From assembly GCF_024171695.1 (NCBI RefSeq), contig NZ_JAMTCF010000026.1, positions 47,310 to 111,309 on the forward strand: a DNA stretch of 64,000 nt. Reading direction: 5' to 3'. Position numbers and translations under genes: made by a program. Below, one piece after another: positions 27,538-35,622 of the stretch (position 1 is the first letter of the stretch; each line of letters opens with the position of its first letter). The DNA is from Actinosynnema pretiosum (GTDB lineage Bacteria; Actinomycetota; Actinomycetes; Mycobacteriales; Pseudonocardiaceae). The notes under the pieces were generated by a model. That model ran no database searches and was not told the DNA's origin. It saw only the letters and a program-made list of their open reading frames with translations.

Positions 27538-27762
27538 GGGAGCATTCTGCGTCGCCCGGTCGGCGGGGGTGGCAGGGGGCCGGGGAGCGGGCGTCGCGGC
27601 GGGTCGGGGACCGGGTGGGGCCGTTCGGACGGCGGCACTCGGCGGAGTGCACCCGGAAGTCGATCCGGCGTCAGGGCGCGTGACATCCCCCGCGAGGGGG
27701 ACCACTGGTGGGTGAAGTTCGGCGGGGCGGAGGCGTCGAGCAGGGCGGCGTGGGCGGGAAAG
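27538..27762. other. Non-coding gap upstream of the second Rieske gene
   Basis: First part of a 1.19-kb gene-free stretch (27538-28728). I see no gene with family character. Open frames on both strands are Arg/Pro-rich and lack ribosome-binding sites. Confidence 0.5.
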
Positions 27763-28080
27763 GCGCTGATCAGCACGGGTGCGCACCACGTGGGGACAGC
27801 GGAACGGCCGCTGTTTGACGAGTGCGGCGAGCCCGGTGCGCGCGCAGTGGGCAAGAGCAGCGCCGATCAGCGCGGACATCCGTTGGGCGGGGAAGGTGGG
27901 ACGGCCGCTGACCAGCCTGGAGGACTGCTGGGCGGGCAGGCGGAACAACCGCCCACCAGCCTGGAGGTCAGTTGCGAGGGGCGCGAAACAGCCGCTGACC
28001 AGCCTGGACGTCCGTTGAACGGACCAGACGGGACAGTCGCTGGCCTGCCTGGACGTCGAGCGGGGCGACGAGCGGGTACA
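27763..28080. repeat. Seven-unit degenerate 44-bp tandem repeat
   Basis: Seven contiguous units of 45, 53, 44, 44, 43, 45 and 44 bases. Most open with a variant of ccgctgaccagcctgga and close with a purine-rich ggaacag-like end. Unit boundaries are at 27763, 27808, 27861, 27905, 27949, 27992 and 28037. The period is not a multiple of three and the units lack invariant repeats separated by unique spacers. It is therefore neither a coding repeat nor a CRISPR array. Confidence 0.75.
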
Positions 28081-28728
28081 GGTGGGGCCGGGGACGGCAG
28101 TGGGCGGGTGGCGTCGGCACCCCACCCGCCCCGTGCCCGTCTCCGGTCCCCTCCCCCGCAGGTGGGAACCGCTGGCGAGCACCTTCACCGGGGTCCCGTT
28201 CGGGTCGGGACCCCGCGGGCGCCCGCCGGTGGCGTCGCCTCACCGCCGGCAGGCCCCCGCGGCCCTGCTGGTCGACCCTCTCGCCGGTCGACCGACCGGA
28301 CACCGGGGCTCCACCCCCGGCTCCGGCCACAACCAGTCCCGGCACGTCCCACCGGGTCGTCGCGACCAGCCCCGCGCCCGCCGCCGAGCGCCTGCTGGTC
28401 GCACCCCGACCGGTCGGGGTGCCTGCGGAGCGCGTCCCGTGACCGCCCCGCCTCGAACCGCACTCCCACGAGCGCCTCACGACCACATCACCGCTGGTAG
28501 GAGCCCTCCGAGCGCGATCTACGCCAACCGGGGCCCGTCGAGGACCCGCCGCCGGGAATCAACGTCGAGAGCCCACCGTCGGCCCCCGCCACCGGGCCTC
28601 GCCGTGGAGACCCAGCGCCGTGAACCCGCCGCCGAGCCCCAGCCGAGCCCCGGCCGAGCCCACTGCCCAGCCCCACTGCCGGGGCGCCCGTCGCCGAGCG
28701 CCCGGCCAGCCCTACCGCCCGACCGCCC
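28081..28728. other. Non-coding GC-rich stretch
   Basis: About 650 bases with no supported gene. Minor repeats of gccgagccc occur near 28640-28700, at the 3' side of the leftward gene at 28729. No perfect terminator hairpin was found. Confidence 0.5.
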
Positions 28729-29220
28729 CTACCGCTCGTCCTGCGCCGCCGCCGACCTGGCCAGCGCCAGCACCGCCGTGAACGGCGGGAACCAGTGGCG
28801 CGAGTGCGACGGCGGGTTCGCCCACCTCAGCGAGCCGTACCTGGTCATCGTCGGCGGCAGGGCGATGCGCTGCGGGGAGCGCACGAACTGCACCTCCGGC
28901 GGCGCCTTCAGGTGGGTCGGCAGGAGCGCCACCAGCTCCGCGAGGAAGATCCAGTGCTCCCGTGGCCCCGGTATGACGGTGACCGGTCCGGCGAGCATCC
29001 TCGCCTTCAGGTCGGCCAGGACCCTGGAGCCGATTCTCGCCGGCATGGCCAGCGCGGTGGTCGCGGGCCCCAGCGGGAGGAACACGCCCTGCTCGGTCAC
29101 GGACACCTTCCAGCCGAGCAGCCGGTAGCCCGCGATCGCCTCGCCCAGCGCCTGCTGGTGCGCGCGGTCGCGCGGTCGCGGTCGCGGGTTCGTGCTGTGT
29201 GCGGTGGTGGTGACGGTCAT
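28729..29220 (-). CDS. Conserved hypothetical protein divergent from an XRE/TPR regulator
   Basis: Unknown function; 163 residues with no signal peptide or transmembrane helix. It has an alpha/beta pattern with GYRLLGWKVSVTEQG (about 27-41), EHWIFLAELVA and RIALPPTMTRYG-x-LRWANPP near the C-terminus. The layout vaguely resembles short Streptomyces proteins labelled bifunctional DNA primase/polymerase, but no catalytic acidic residues are evident, so I do not assign that role. The ATG at 29220 follows GGGGAGGGG. It faces the regulator at 29501 across an operator-bearing promoter region. Confidence 0.65.
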   Translation of the reverse strand: MTVTTTAHSTNPRPRPRDRAHQQALGEAIAGYRLLGWKVSVTEQGVFLPLGPATTALAMPARIGSRVLADLKARMLAGPVTVIPGPREHWIFLAELVALLPTHLKAPPEVQFVRSPQRIALPPTMTRYGSLRWANPPSHSRHWFPPFTAVLALARSAAAQDER

Positions 29221-29355
29221 CGGCGGAGGCCCCTCCCCGGTCGGGTGGTCGTAGGTCTGGTGGGCTTTCCGGCGAGGGGGTTGCCCCCCCGCCCCGTACA
29301 CACGCAGAGTGGGTCCAACCGGGAGCAGTCACCACACCAGGCCCGGATCGGTTTG

Positions 29356-29370
29356 ATGCACCACATGAAT
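29356..29370. promoter_or_regulatory. Operator-like half-conserved site 1
   Basis: ATGCACCACATGAAT at 29356-29370 matches the more symmetrical site at 29428-29442 at 11 of 15 positions. Both lie between the divergent genes at 29220 and 29501. This is a candidate autoregulatory site for the XRE regulator. Confidence 0.4.
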
Positions 29371-29427
29371 GACCCCCATCCACCACACGGCGTCACCAGC
29401 CCCTGGCCAGGACCACCACACGCCCTT

Positions 29428-29469
29428 ATGCACGAAATGCATGGACTCGTGGTGACGCTTCCCTATGCT
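29428..29469 (+). promoter_or_regulatory. Operator dyad and promoter of the XRE/TPR-SLOG operon
   Basis: A perfect dyad ATGCA-CGAAA-TGCAT (29428-29442) abuts a sigma-A-like promoter: -35 TGGACT at 29442-29447, a 16-base spacer and -10 TATGCT at 29464-29469. Transcription would begin near 29476, upstream of the ATG at 29501 but downstream of the alternative ATG at 29465, which therefore cannot be the start. A dyad touching the -35 suggests repression by a DNA-bound dimer. Confidence 0.55.
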
Positions 29470-29500
29470 GGTGGCCACGCTCAGTGACGGGAGCGAGCCG

Positions 29501-31057
29501 ATGGAAGCGAACGGACGAAGAGCCACCAGCACCAGGCGCGCGTGCCCGTCCTGCGGGGCGCTGATAGCCGCCGACAACTCGGACCGGCTCTGCCACCGGT
29601 GCAGGCGCAACGCGCGCGCCGACATCTACGGGCCCCCCGCCCTGACCGAAGAGTTCTGGGACCACCCCGTGCTGGCCTCCGCGTTCGCGGCCAGGGACAT
29701 GGGCGCGGTCCTGGCCGCCTACCGGCACCACCCGCAGCACGTCAGCCGGATCACCCAGGACCGCATGGCCACCTGGCTGGGCATCAGCCAGGCGCAGCTG
29801 TCGCGGTACGAGACCGGCGAGAACCCGATCGACCGGATCGAGCGACTGCGCCACTTCGCGCGCGCGCTGAGCATCCCCGGCGACCGGCTGTGGTTCGACC
29901 GCGTCGGCATTCCCAGCCAGGTGGCCCCCGAGATCGGGGCGCCGCCCGATGTGCTCGTCGCAGCGTGGGACGCGTCGAGCATAGCCAGATCGGTCGAGGA
30001 AACGGCGAGGAGCGACTTGGCGATCAGCAGACGGGCGGCGCTCACAGCGGCCGCCACGGTCACGATGGGCCCCACCCTGGTGGAGCCGCTGCAGCGGTGG
30101 TTGCACCCGCTGCAGCCGCTGACCAGGTGGTCGTCCAGCGCGGCGATCAGCGAGGAGGAGCTGGCCGCTTTGCAGCACGTCGCCGACGGGCTGCGCGGCT
30201 GGGGCGGTCGGGGCGGGTACGGGTTGGCGCGCAAGGCGGTGCTGGGCCAGCTGGAGGAGCTGGCCGAGCGGCTGACCAGGGCCCCGGCGGGACCGACGAC
30301 GGAGCGGGCGTTCTTCATCGGCGCCGAGCTGTCGAAGGTCGCGGCGAGCATGTCGTGGGACGCGGGGATGCACGACGCGGCGCAGCGGTACTACGTGCTC
30401 GGCGTGCGCATGGCCAAGGCCGGGCACAACGACCCGTTCGCGGCGCTGTGCCTGGCCGCGATGGCCAGGCAGATGTTCGACCTGGGGCGGCCCGAGGACG
30501 GCCTGGACCTGGTGCAGCTGGCCCAGTACGGGACCCGCCGCAAGGCCACGCCGACCCTGCAGGCGCTGCTGCTGACCAGGGAGGCGTGGGCGTACGCGCA
30601 GCTCGGCAGGGTCAAGGAGTTCCACCGGGCGGTGGGCCAGGCGCAGGACAGCTTCGCCCAGCGCGAGCACGGTTCCGAGCCCTGGTGGTTGCAGAGCTTC
30701 GACGAGGCGGAGTTGGAAGGGGTGATCGGGGCCCGGCTGCGGGACCTGGCCGCGCACGACCCGAGCCAGGCGCTCCTGGCGGAGAAGCACATCCTGCGGG
30801 CGCTGGAGCTGCGCGACCCGGCGCGGGTGCGCAACCGGGCGTTCGACGTGATCGGCCTGGCGCGCACCAAGATGGCGGCGGGTGATCCGGAGGCCGCCTG
30901 CGGCCTGATCCAGCAGGTCCTGCCGACCGCGGTCGGCCTGGCCTCGGGTCGGGTCGTGCGCAAGCTGCAGGACTTCGCGAAGGAGGCGGAGCGGCACCGG
31001 GAGCTCCCGCTGGTGCGCGACACCCGCGAGGCGATCCGGGGAGTGCGGACGGCCTGA
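29501..31057 (+). CDS. Zinc-ribbon, XRE helix-turn-helix and TPR-repeat transcriptional regulator
   Basis: Predicted cytosolic DNA-binding regulator of 518 residues. An N-terminal zinc ribbon has cysteines at 15, 18, 31 and 34. An XRE-type helix-turn-helix at about 86-106 contains WLGISQAQLSRYETG. The long helical C-terminal part (about 220-510) resembles TPR repeats of Streptomyces signal-responsive regulators. The ATG at 29501 was chosen for its GGGAG ribosome-binding site and the promoter position. Its stop shares one base with the next ATG (TGATG), so it is translationally coupled to the SLOG gene, which may make or sense its ligand (inference). Confidence 0.85.
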   Translation: MEANGRRATSTRRACPSCGALIAADNSDRLCHRCRRNARADIYGPPALTEEFWDHPVLASAFAARDMGAVLAAYRHHPQHVSRITQDRMATWLGISQAQLSRYETGENPIDRIERLRHFARALSIPGDRLWFDRVGIPSQVAPEIGAPPDVLVAAWDASSIARSVEETARSDLAISRRAALTAAATVTMGPTLVEPLQRWLHPLQPLTRWSSSAAISEEELAALQHVADGLRGWGGRGGYGLARKAVLGQLEELAERLTRAPAGPTTERAFFIGAELSKVAASMSWDAGMHDAAQRYYVLGVRMAKAGHNDPFAALCLAAMARQMFDLGRPEDGLDLVQLAQYGTRRKATPTLQALLLTREAWAYAQLGRVKEFHRAVGQAQDSFAQREHGSEPWWLQSFDEAELEGVIGARLRDLAAHDPSQALLAEKHILRALELRDPARVRNRAFDVIGLARTKMAAGDPEAACGLIQQVLPTAVGLASGRVVRKLQDFAKEAERHRELPLVRDTREAIRGVRTA

Positions 31058-31554
31058 TGCGGGTGGGGATCACCGGGCACAGCAATCTGACGCCCGAATG
31101 CGTCGACGAGGTGAGCGCGGCGATCCGCGCGGCACTGGACGCGGCACTGGAGGACGAGGCGGCGGGCGGGTCATCCCTGGTCGGGGTGACCTGCCTGGCC
31201 GCCGGAGCCGACCAGCTGTTCGCGCGGGTGGTGCTGGAGATGGGCGGGGAGGTGGAGGTCGTGCTCCCGGCGGCGGACTACCGGGACAAGATCAAGCCGC
31301 ACAACCTGGCGGAGTACGACGAGCTGGTCGGCCGGGCGACGGTGGTCAGCGTGCTGCCCAACGAGGTGTCCGGGCGGCACGCGTACGTGATGGCCAACGA
31401 GCGGATGCTGGCGAGCGTCGAGCTGGTGGTGGCGGTGTGGGACGGGCTGCCCGCCGGTGGGAAGGGCGGCACCGGGGACGTGGTGGAGCACGCGGTGGCG
31501 TCCGGGGTGCCGGTGGTCGTGGTGTGGCCGCCGGGGGCGCGCAGGAGGAGCTGA
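31057..31554 (+). CDS. SLOG-domain putative nucleotide-sensing/processing protein
   Basis: 165-residue Rossmannoid protein of the SLOG (SMF/DprA-LOG) superfamily, members of which bind or cleave nucleotide-derived ligands in signalling and conflict systems. It shows the N-terminal GITGHSNLT phosphate loop (residues 4-12), CLAAGADQLFA near 47, the segment VVLPAADYRDK near 68 and the late GKGGTGDVVEHA motif (about 139-150), which is diagnostic of the superfamily. No effector domain is fused to it. It overlaps the regulator at 29501 by one base. Substrate unknown. Confidence 0.8.
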   Translation: MRVGITGHSNLTPECVDEVSAAIRAALDAALEDEAAGGSSLVGVTCLAAGADQLFARVVLEMGGEVEVVLPAADYRDKIKPHNLAEYDELVGRATVVSVLPNEVSGRHAYVMANERMLASVELVVAVWDGLPAGGKGGTGDVVEHAVASGVPVVVVWPPGARRRS

Positions 31555-31570
31555 CGGGGCGGGCGCGGCG

Positions 31571-31597
31571 GAACCAGGTCCGTTCCTGACCTGGTTC
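31571..31597. promoter_or_regulatory. Perfect operator-like dyad upstream of the WYL regulator
   Basis: GAACCAGGTC (31571-31580) and GACCTGGTTC (31588-31597) form a perfect 10-bp dyad with a seven-base spacer, 17 bases before the GTG at 31615. A GACACT hexamer at 31603-31608 could be a -10 for a leaderless message, so the dyad would overlap the promoter. Likely autoregulation. Confidence 0.6.
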
Positions 31598-31614
31598 GCT
31601 GTGACACTGGTGCG

Positions 31615-32568
31615 GTGTTGGAGACCTCGGCTCGCCTGCTCAAGCTGTTGTCGCTGCTCCAGGTCCGGCGCGAGTGGACCGGTCCGGAGCTGGCCGGGCG
31701 GCTCGGCATCGGGGTGCGCACGGTGCGCCGCGACGTCGACAAGCTCCGGTCCCTCGGCTACCCCGTGTCCTCGCTGCCCGGTGCCGCCGGGGGCTACCAG
31801 CTGGGCGCGGGGGCCGAGCTGCCGCCGCTGCTGCTGGACGACGAGGAGGCGGTCGCGGTCGCGATCGGCCTGCGGACGGCGGCGGGCGGGACGGTGCGCG
31901 GCATCGAGGAGAGCTCGGTGCGGGCGCTCGCGAAGCTGGAGCAGGTGCTGCCGTCCCGGTTGCGCAGGCGGGTCGCGGCGCTCCAGCGGCACACCGTGTC
32001 GCTGGCCGCGCCCGCCGTCCGGGTGGACGCGAACGCGCTCGCGGTGATCGCCGGGGCCTGCCGGGACGCGCAGCGGCTGCGGTTCGGCTACCGGGGCAGG
32101 GACGGCGCGGAGTCGAAGCGGCACGTGGAGCCGTTCGGGCTGGCCCACACCGGGTGGCGCTGGTACCTGGTGGCGTGGGACGTGGACCGGGCGGACTGGC
32201 GCACGTTCCGGGTCGACCGGTTCGAGGACGAGCCCGCGCTCGGGGCGCGCTTCCCGCGCCGGGAGGCGCCCGCCGAGGACCTGGAGGCGTACGTGTCGGA
32301 GCAGCTGGCGGTCGCGCCGCACGAGCACCGCGCCGAGCTGGTGGTGCACGCGCCGCACGAGGAGGTCGCGGCGCGGGTGTCGCGGACCTCGGTGAGCATG
32401 ACGCCGATCGACGAGCGCAGCACGCGGGTGGTGATGGCGGCGTCGTCGGTGGTGGAGCTGGGGATGTGGGTGGGGGTGCTCGGGTTCGACTTCACCCTGG
32501 TCGACTCGCCCGAGCTCGCCCAGCACCTGCGGGTGCTGGGCGAGCGGTTCGGCCGGGCGGTGGGGTGA
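31615..32568 (+). CDS. WYL-domain helix-turn-helix transcriptional regulator
   Basis: PafC/YafY-type regulator of 317 residues. The N-terminal winged helix-turn-helix (about 1-60) contains TGPELAGRLGIGVRTVRRD. The WYL domain (about 140-210) contains RWYLVAWDVDRADWRTFRVDR, with the W-Y-L triplet present. A C-terminal WCX extension runs from about 230 to 315. WYL proteins are thought to sense nucleic acid or nucleotide ligands and often regulate defence or DNA-damage genes. The start is GTG at 31615, with a TTG three bases on. No ribosome-binding site is obvious and a leaderless start is plausible. Confidence 0.9.
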   Translation: MLETSARLLKLLSLLQVRREWTGPELAGRLGIGVRTVRRDVDKLRSLGYPVSSLPGAAGGYQLGAGAELPPLLLDDEEAVAVAIGLRTAAGGTVRGIEESSVRALAKLEQVLPSRLRRRVAALQRHTVSLAAPAVRVDANALAVIAGACRDAQRLRFGYRGRDGAESKRHVEPFGLAHTGWRWYLVAWDVDRADWRTFRVDRFEDEPALGARFPRREAPAEDLEAYVSEQLAVAPHEHRAELVVHAPHEEVAARVSRTSVSMTPIDERSTRVVMAASSVVELGMWVGVLGFDFTLVDSPELAQHLRVLGERFGRAVG

Positions 32569-33528
32569 TCAGGGCTTGGCGGTCCTCGCGAGCTCCTCGC
32601 CGATGGCCTGGAGGCGGGCCTCGTCCAGCGGCAGGGTCTCCCGGCCCGCGCCGAAGCGGTCGAAGGCGCCCTGCTCCTCGCTGACCCGGAAGTCCTTGCT
32701 GCTGTAGTTGCGCAGGACGAGCACGTAGTAGGCGCCGGAGGGGTGGTAGACCCGCAGGTTCTTGATGAGCGACTGGTGCGGCAGGTGGACCGTGGTCTCG
32801 TAGTACTGGACCACGACGCCGTTCTCCAGGGTGGCACGGCGGGGCGGGGCGCAGTTCATCGCGCCGAAGAGCTCCTGGTCGGCCGCCTGCGTCGGGGTGA
32901 GGCCCTGGGGGTAGTGCCCCCTGACGAGGGCGATGCTGCCCGCGCCCTCCTCGTCGCTCAGGTCGGTCCAGTTGGAGTAGCCGTCCTGGATGTCCCAGGG
33001 GCGCCTGGGCATCTTGACCTGGGTGAACTCACCGACGCGCGCCTTGCCCGAGTGCAGTTGGAGCGCCCGCACCAGGGTGGTCGCCAGCTCGCCGGAGAGC
33101 GGGTAGGCGCTCTCGTCCTCGGTCCAGGAGGGGTCGGACTCCCCGTCGCACTGCTCCGGGGTGAGGACCTTCCAGCCCGCCGGGGGCGGGTAGCGGTCGG
33201 ACGAGAAGGTGCTCTTCGGGGTCCGCGCGGGGACGTTCACCTGCGGCCAGAGGACGACCGGCGGGGCGGTCGTGGTGGTGGGCGCGCTGGTGATCGTGGT
33301 CAGCCCCGAGTCGGCGGGTGAGCTCTGCTGGGCGAGGCCCTTGAGCGAGCCGATGCCCAGCGCCGCGCCCCCGACCAGCGCGAACGCCGCCGCCACCGCG
33401 CCGGTGCGGTGCAGCAGGACCCGGCGGCGGCCCCGGCGCAGGACCTCGTCCAACCCGGTCGCGGGCCGGGGGTCCGGGCCCTCGACCTCGGCGCGCAGCG
33501 CGGCGCGCAGCTCGTCGTCTTCCCACAT
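32569..33528 (-). CDS. Membrane protein paired with a SigE-family sigma factor (possible anti-sigma factor)
   Basis: 319 residues: a cytosolic N-terminus (MWEDDELRAALRAEVEG, about 1-45) with a basic patch RRGRRR, one transmembrane helix (about 46-66), a Thr/Ser/Pro linker, and an extracellular domain of about 220 residues with two cysteines. Its ATG overlaps the sigma stop (ATGA), so the pair is co-translated. This layout fits a sigma-regulating membrane protein but no recognised anti-sigma zinc motif is present. It shares the plan, not clear sequence, with the partner proteins at 50.7-58.4 kb. Confidence 0.7.
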   Translation of the reverse strand: MWEDDELRAALRAEVEGPDPRPATGLDEVLRRGRRRVLLHRTGAVAAAFALVGGAALGIGSLKGLAQQSSPADSGLTTITSAPTTTTAPPVVLWPQVNVPARTPKSTFSSDRYPPPAGWKVLTPEQCDGESDPSWTEDESAYPLSGELATTLVRALQLHSGKARVGEFTQVKMPRRPWDIQDGYSNWTDLSDEEGAGSIALVRGHYPQGLTPTQAADQELFGAMNCAPPRRATLENGVVVQYYETTVHLPHQSLIKNLRVYHPSGAYYVLVLRNYSSKDFRVSEEQGAFDRFGAGRETLPLDEARLQAIGEELARTAKP

Positions 33529-34025
33529 CACGTGCGCTCCCTGGGGTGTGCGCGGTCGTAGGCGCGGCGGAGCGCCTCCAGGCCGCGCGAGGTCTGGCTC
33601 TTGACGGTGCCCTGCGTGCAGCCCATGGTCTGGGCCACCTGCTCCACGGACAGGTCGTGGACGAACCGGAGCACGATCACCGCGCGCTGGCGCGGTGGCA
33701 GCTCCTGCAGGGCGGGGATCAGGTTCTGGCGGTGCTCGGCGGAGTCGGTGTCCGGGAGCACCGGGCGTTCGGGCGGCTCCGCCACGGCCTGCTCGCGGCC
33801 CCGCCTGCGCCGCCGGGTGTCCAGGAAGACCCTGGTCACGACCGTGCGCAGGTACGCTTCGGCGGTCTCGCTGCGGACCCTGGCCCACGCGGAGTACACG
33901 CGCACGAACGCGTTCTGGGTGATCTCCTCCGCGTCCGACCAGTTGCCGCACATCGCGTAGGCGGTGCGGCGGGCCTGATCGAAGTGCCCGGTGTAGAACC
34001 GGGTGAACTCCTCGTCGCGTTTCAA
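33528..34025 (-). CDS. SigE-family ECF RNA polymerase sigma factor
   Basis: 165-residue two-domain sigma factor. Region 2 (about 5-75) contains YAMCGNWSDAEEITQNAF and the promoter-recognition stretch AYLRTVVTRVFLDTRRRRR. Region 4 (about 103-155) contains LPPRQRAVIVLRF and the helix-turn-helix EQVAQTMGCTQGTVKSQ. The start appears to be TTG at 34025 with GAAGGG upstream. It retains a full region 2.4, in contrast with four of the five sigma-like genes near 52-57 kb. Confidence 0.9.
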   Translation of the reverse strand: MKRDEEFTRFYTGHFDQARRTAYAMCGNWSDAEEITQNAFVRVYSAWARVRSETAEAYLRTVVTRVFLDTRRRRRGREQAVAEPPERPVLPDTDSAEHRQNLIPALQELPPRQRAVIVLRFVHDLSVEQVAQTMGCTQGTVKSQTSRGLEALRRAYDRAHPRERT

Positions 34026-34118
34026 CTCTCGGCCCTTCGTCTCGCGGTCACCGCTTCTACGCGTTCACGCGGGCGAGGGTTGACAGCACGACGGGATTTT
34101 CCCCGTGGGGAAGCGAAA

Positions 34119-34153
34119 GGGGCCCGCCGGACCGCTCCGGTCCGGCGGGCCCC
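34119..34153 (-). terminator. Strong hairpin after the M28 peptidase
   Basis: Perfect 16-bp stem (GGGGCCCGCCGGACCG at 34119-34134 with its complement at 34138-34153) and a CTC triloop, 12 bases past the peptidase stop. Confidence 0.85.
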
Positions 34154-34165
34154 TGACGAGCCGGG

Positions 34166-35518
34166 TCAGCGCGGGGTGCTCGCCAGCCGGTAGGCGGCCG
34201 AGCCGATCAGCTCCAGCGACACCTGCAGGCGCTCCTCGCTCACGTTGGCCGCGATCGTGTCCTCGGGGGTGTGGTACAGCGGCTCCAGCTCCGCCGGACC
34301 GCCCTCGCCGCGCCAGCTGAAGTTGGCCGCCGCGATGCCGCGCTCGTGGAACGGCACGTGGTCGCTGCTGCCGCGCTGCACCGGGCCGTGCACGCGGGAG
34401 CTGTAGCCGAGCCTGCCCGCCGCCGCCGCGACCTGGGAGGTGGTGCTGTTGTTCCCGCCGTCCACGGACAGCAGCCAGTAGGCGGTGGCGGGGCCGTGGC
34501 TGGTGGCGACCATGTCGTTCTGGAACACGCCCCGGATGCGGGCCGCCTCGACGTCGGTGAGCTGGTCGACGTAGTGCCGGGAGCCGATGAGGCCCTGCTC
34601 CTCCGAGCCCCACAGGGCGAAGCGGAGCGCCTTGTGGGTGGGCAGGTACCGCAGGACGCGGGCAAGTTCGAGGGCGAGGACGGTTCCGCTGCCGTCGTCG
34701 TTGGCGCCCGGCGAGCCGATCACGGTGTCGTAGTGGGCGGTGACCATGACGACGCCGGTGTCGCGGCCGGGGAGCAGGCCGGGGCGCTCGGCGATGACGT
34801 TGTACGAGGTCAGGTTCGCGTGCAGCGCCGTGGTCACGGTCAGCGGCACGGGGCCGCCGAGCGCGCGCAGCCGCTCCACGTGGACCTGGGCGAGGCCGAG
34901 GACCGGCACGGGGACGGTGGTGGGCAGGGTCGGGGAGAACGCGCTGGCCTTGCCCGCGCCCGCCGCGTTCACCCGGCCGAGGAGGACGGCCGCCGCTCCC
35001 CTGGCGACCAGGTCGGCCGGGATCGGGGAGCCGGTGGGGACGTTGACCAGCAGGGCGATCCTGCCGGTGAGGTCGGCGGGCGGGTCGGTCCCCGCGCCGA
35101 GGTCCACGAGGACGCCGGAGGCGGTGGCGTCGAGCGCGCCGAAGCGGGAGGCCCCAGCCTCCCAGGTGCCCGCGCCCGCCGGGGTGAGGGTGGAGAGGTA
35201 CTTGTCCGCGACCGGGAAGGGTTGCAGCTCCACGCGGTAGTTCAGGTCGGTCAGGACCTGGGCGAGGTAGTCGCGGGCCCGGTGCTCGGAGGCGGTGCCG
35301 CCGATGCGCTGCCCGATGCGCTCGCTGAGCACCCGCAGGTGGTTCATGGCCTCGCCCGCCCGCACCCGCGACACCACGGGGAGGTCGGCCAGCGCCAGGT
35401 CGGGGGCGCCCGAGGCGCCCGGCCGCTGCTCTCGGGCAGCGGCCAGGGCCGCTCCGGGGTTCAGGCCCGCGACGACCACACCTGCCGCCGCGGCCATCAG
35501 GACGTCACGTCTGCGCAT
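34166..35518 (-). CDS. Tat-exported M28-family zinc aminopeptidase
   Basis: Secreted metallopeptidase of 450 residues. A twin-arginine leader (MRRRDVLMAAAAG, about 1-28) is followed by a PA insert domain (about 125-235). The M28 catalytic core shows the zinc ligands in order: His in VTAHYDT, Asp in GANDDGSG, catalytic Glu-Glu in WGSEEQGLIGS, Asp in FQNDMV and His near the end in YHTPEDT. All five are present, so it should be active. It is monocistronic, between a terminator and the rib operon end. Confidence 0.93.
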   Translation of the reverse strand: MRRRDVLMAAAAGVVVAGLNPGAALAAAREQRPGASGAPDLALADLPVVSRVRAGEAMNHLRVLSERIGQRIGGTASEHRARDYLAQVLTDLNYRVELQPFPVADKYLSTLTPAGAGTWEAGASRFGALDATASGVLVDLGAGTDPPADLTGRIALLVNVPTGSPIPADLVARGAAAVLLGRVNAAGAGKASAFSPTLPTTVPVPVLGLAQVHVERLRALGGPVPLTVTTALHANLTSYNVIAERPGLLPGRDTGVVMVTAHYDTVIGSPGANDDGSGTVLALELARVLRYLPTHKALRFALWGSEEQGLIGSRHYVDQLTDVEAARIRGVFQNDMVATSHGPATAYWLLSVDGGNNSTTSQVAAAAGRLGYSSRVHGPVQRGSSDHVPFHERGIAAANFSWRGEGGPAELEPLYHTPEDTIAANVSEERLQVSLELIGSAAYRLASTPR

Positions 35519-35582
35519 GGGGCTCCCCCAACGGGTTCGAGTCGATCACCCGAACGTAGGGAGCCGGTGCCGCGCCGACAAG

Positions 35583-35620
35583 GGTTCCGCAGGCGGACCA
35601 CCCGGTTCGCCTGCGGAACC
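35583..35620 (-). terminator. Rib-operon terminator
   Basis: Perfect 13-bp stem (GGTTCCGCAGGCG at 35583-35595 with its complement at 35608-35620) around a 12-base loop. It lies immediately past the stop of the last gene of the rib operon. Confidence 0.8.
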
Positions 35621-35622
35621 GC

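Noticed and set aside
27763..28080. CRISPR array
   Set aside because: Units vary throughout, with no invariant repeat alternating with unique spacers and no cas genes.
27127..28188. 353-codon frame extending the second Rieske protein upstream
   Set aside because: The extra N-terminal part is translated 44-bp repeat DNA and would bury the Tat leader. GTG 27537 puts the Tat motif at the N-terminus.
28729..29220. Bifunctional DNA primase/polymerase assignment for the small divergent protein
   Set aside because: No catalytic acidic motif of the Prim-Pol domain is visible. The resemblance is only in length and general layout.
35530..35565. Possible tRNA fragment around ggttcga
   Set aside because: The GTTCG/CGAAC match is a short inverted repeat. 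No cloverleaf arms, anticodon stem or acceptor stem can be drawn.
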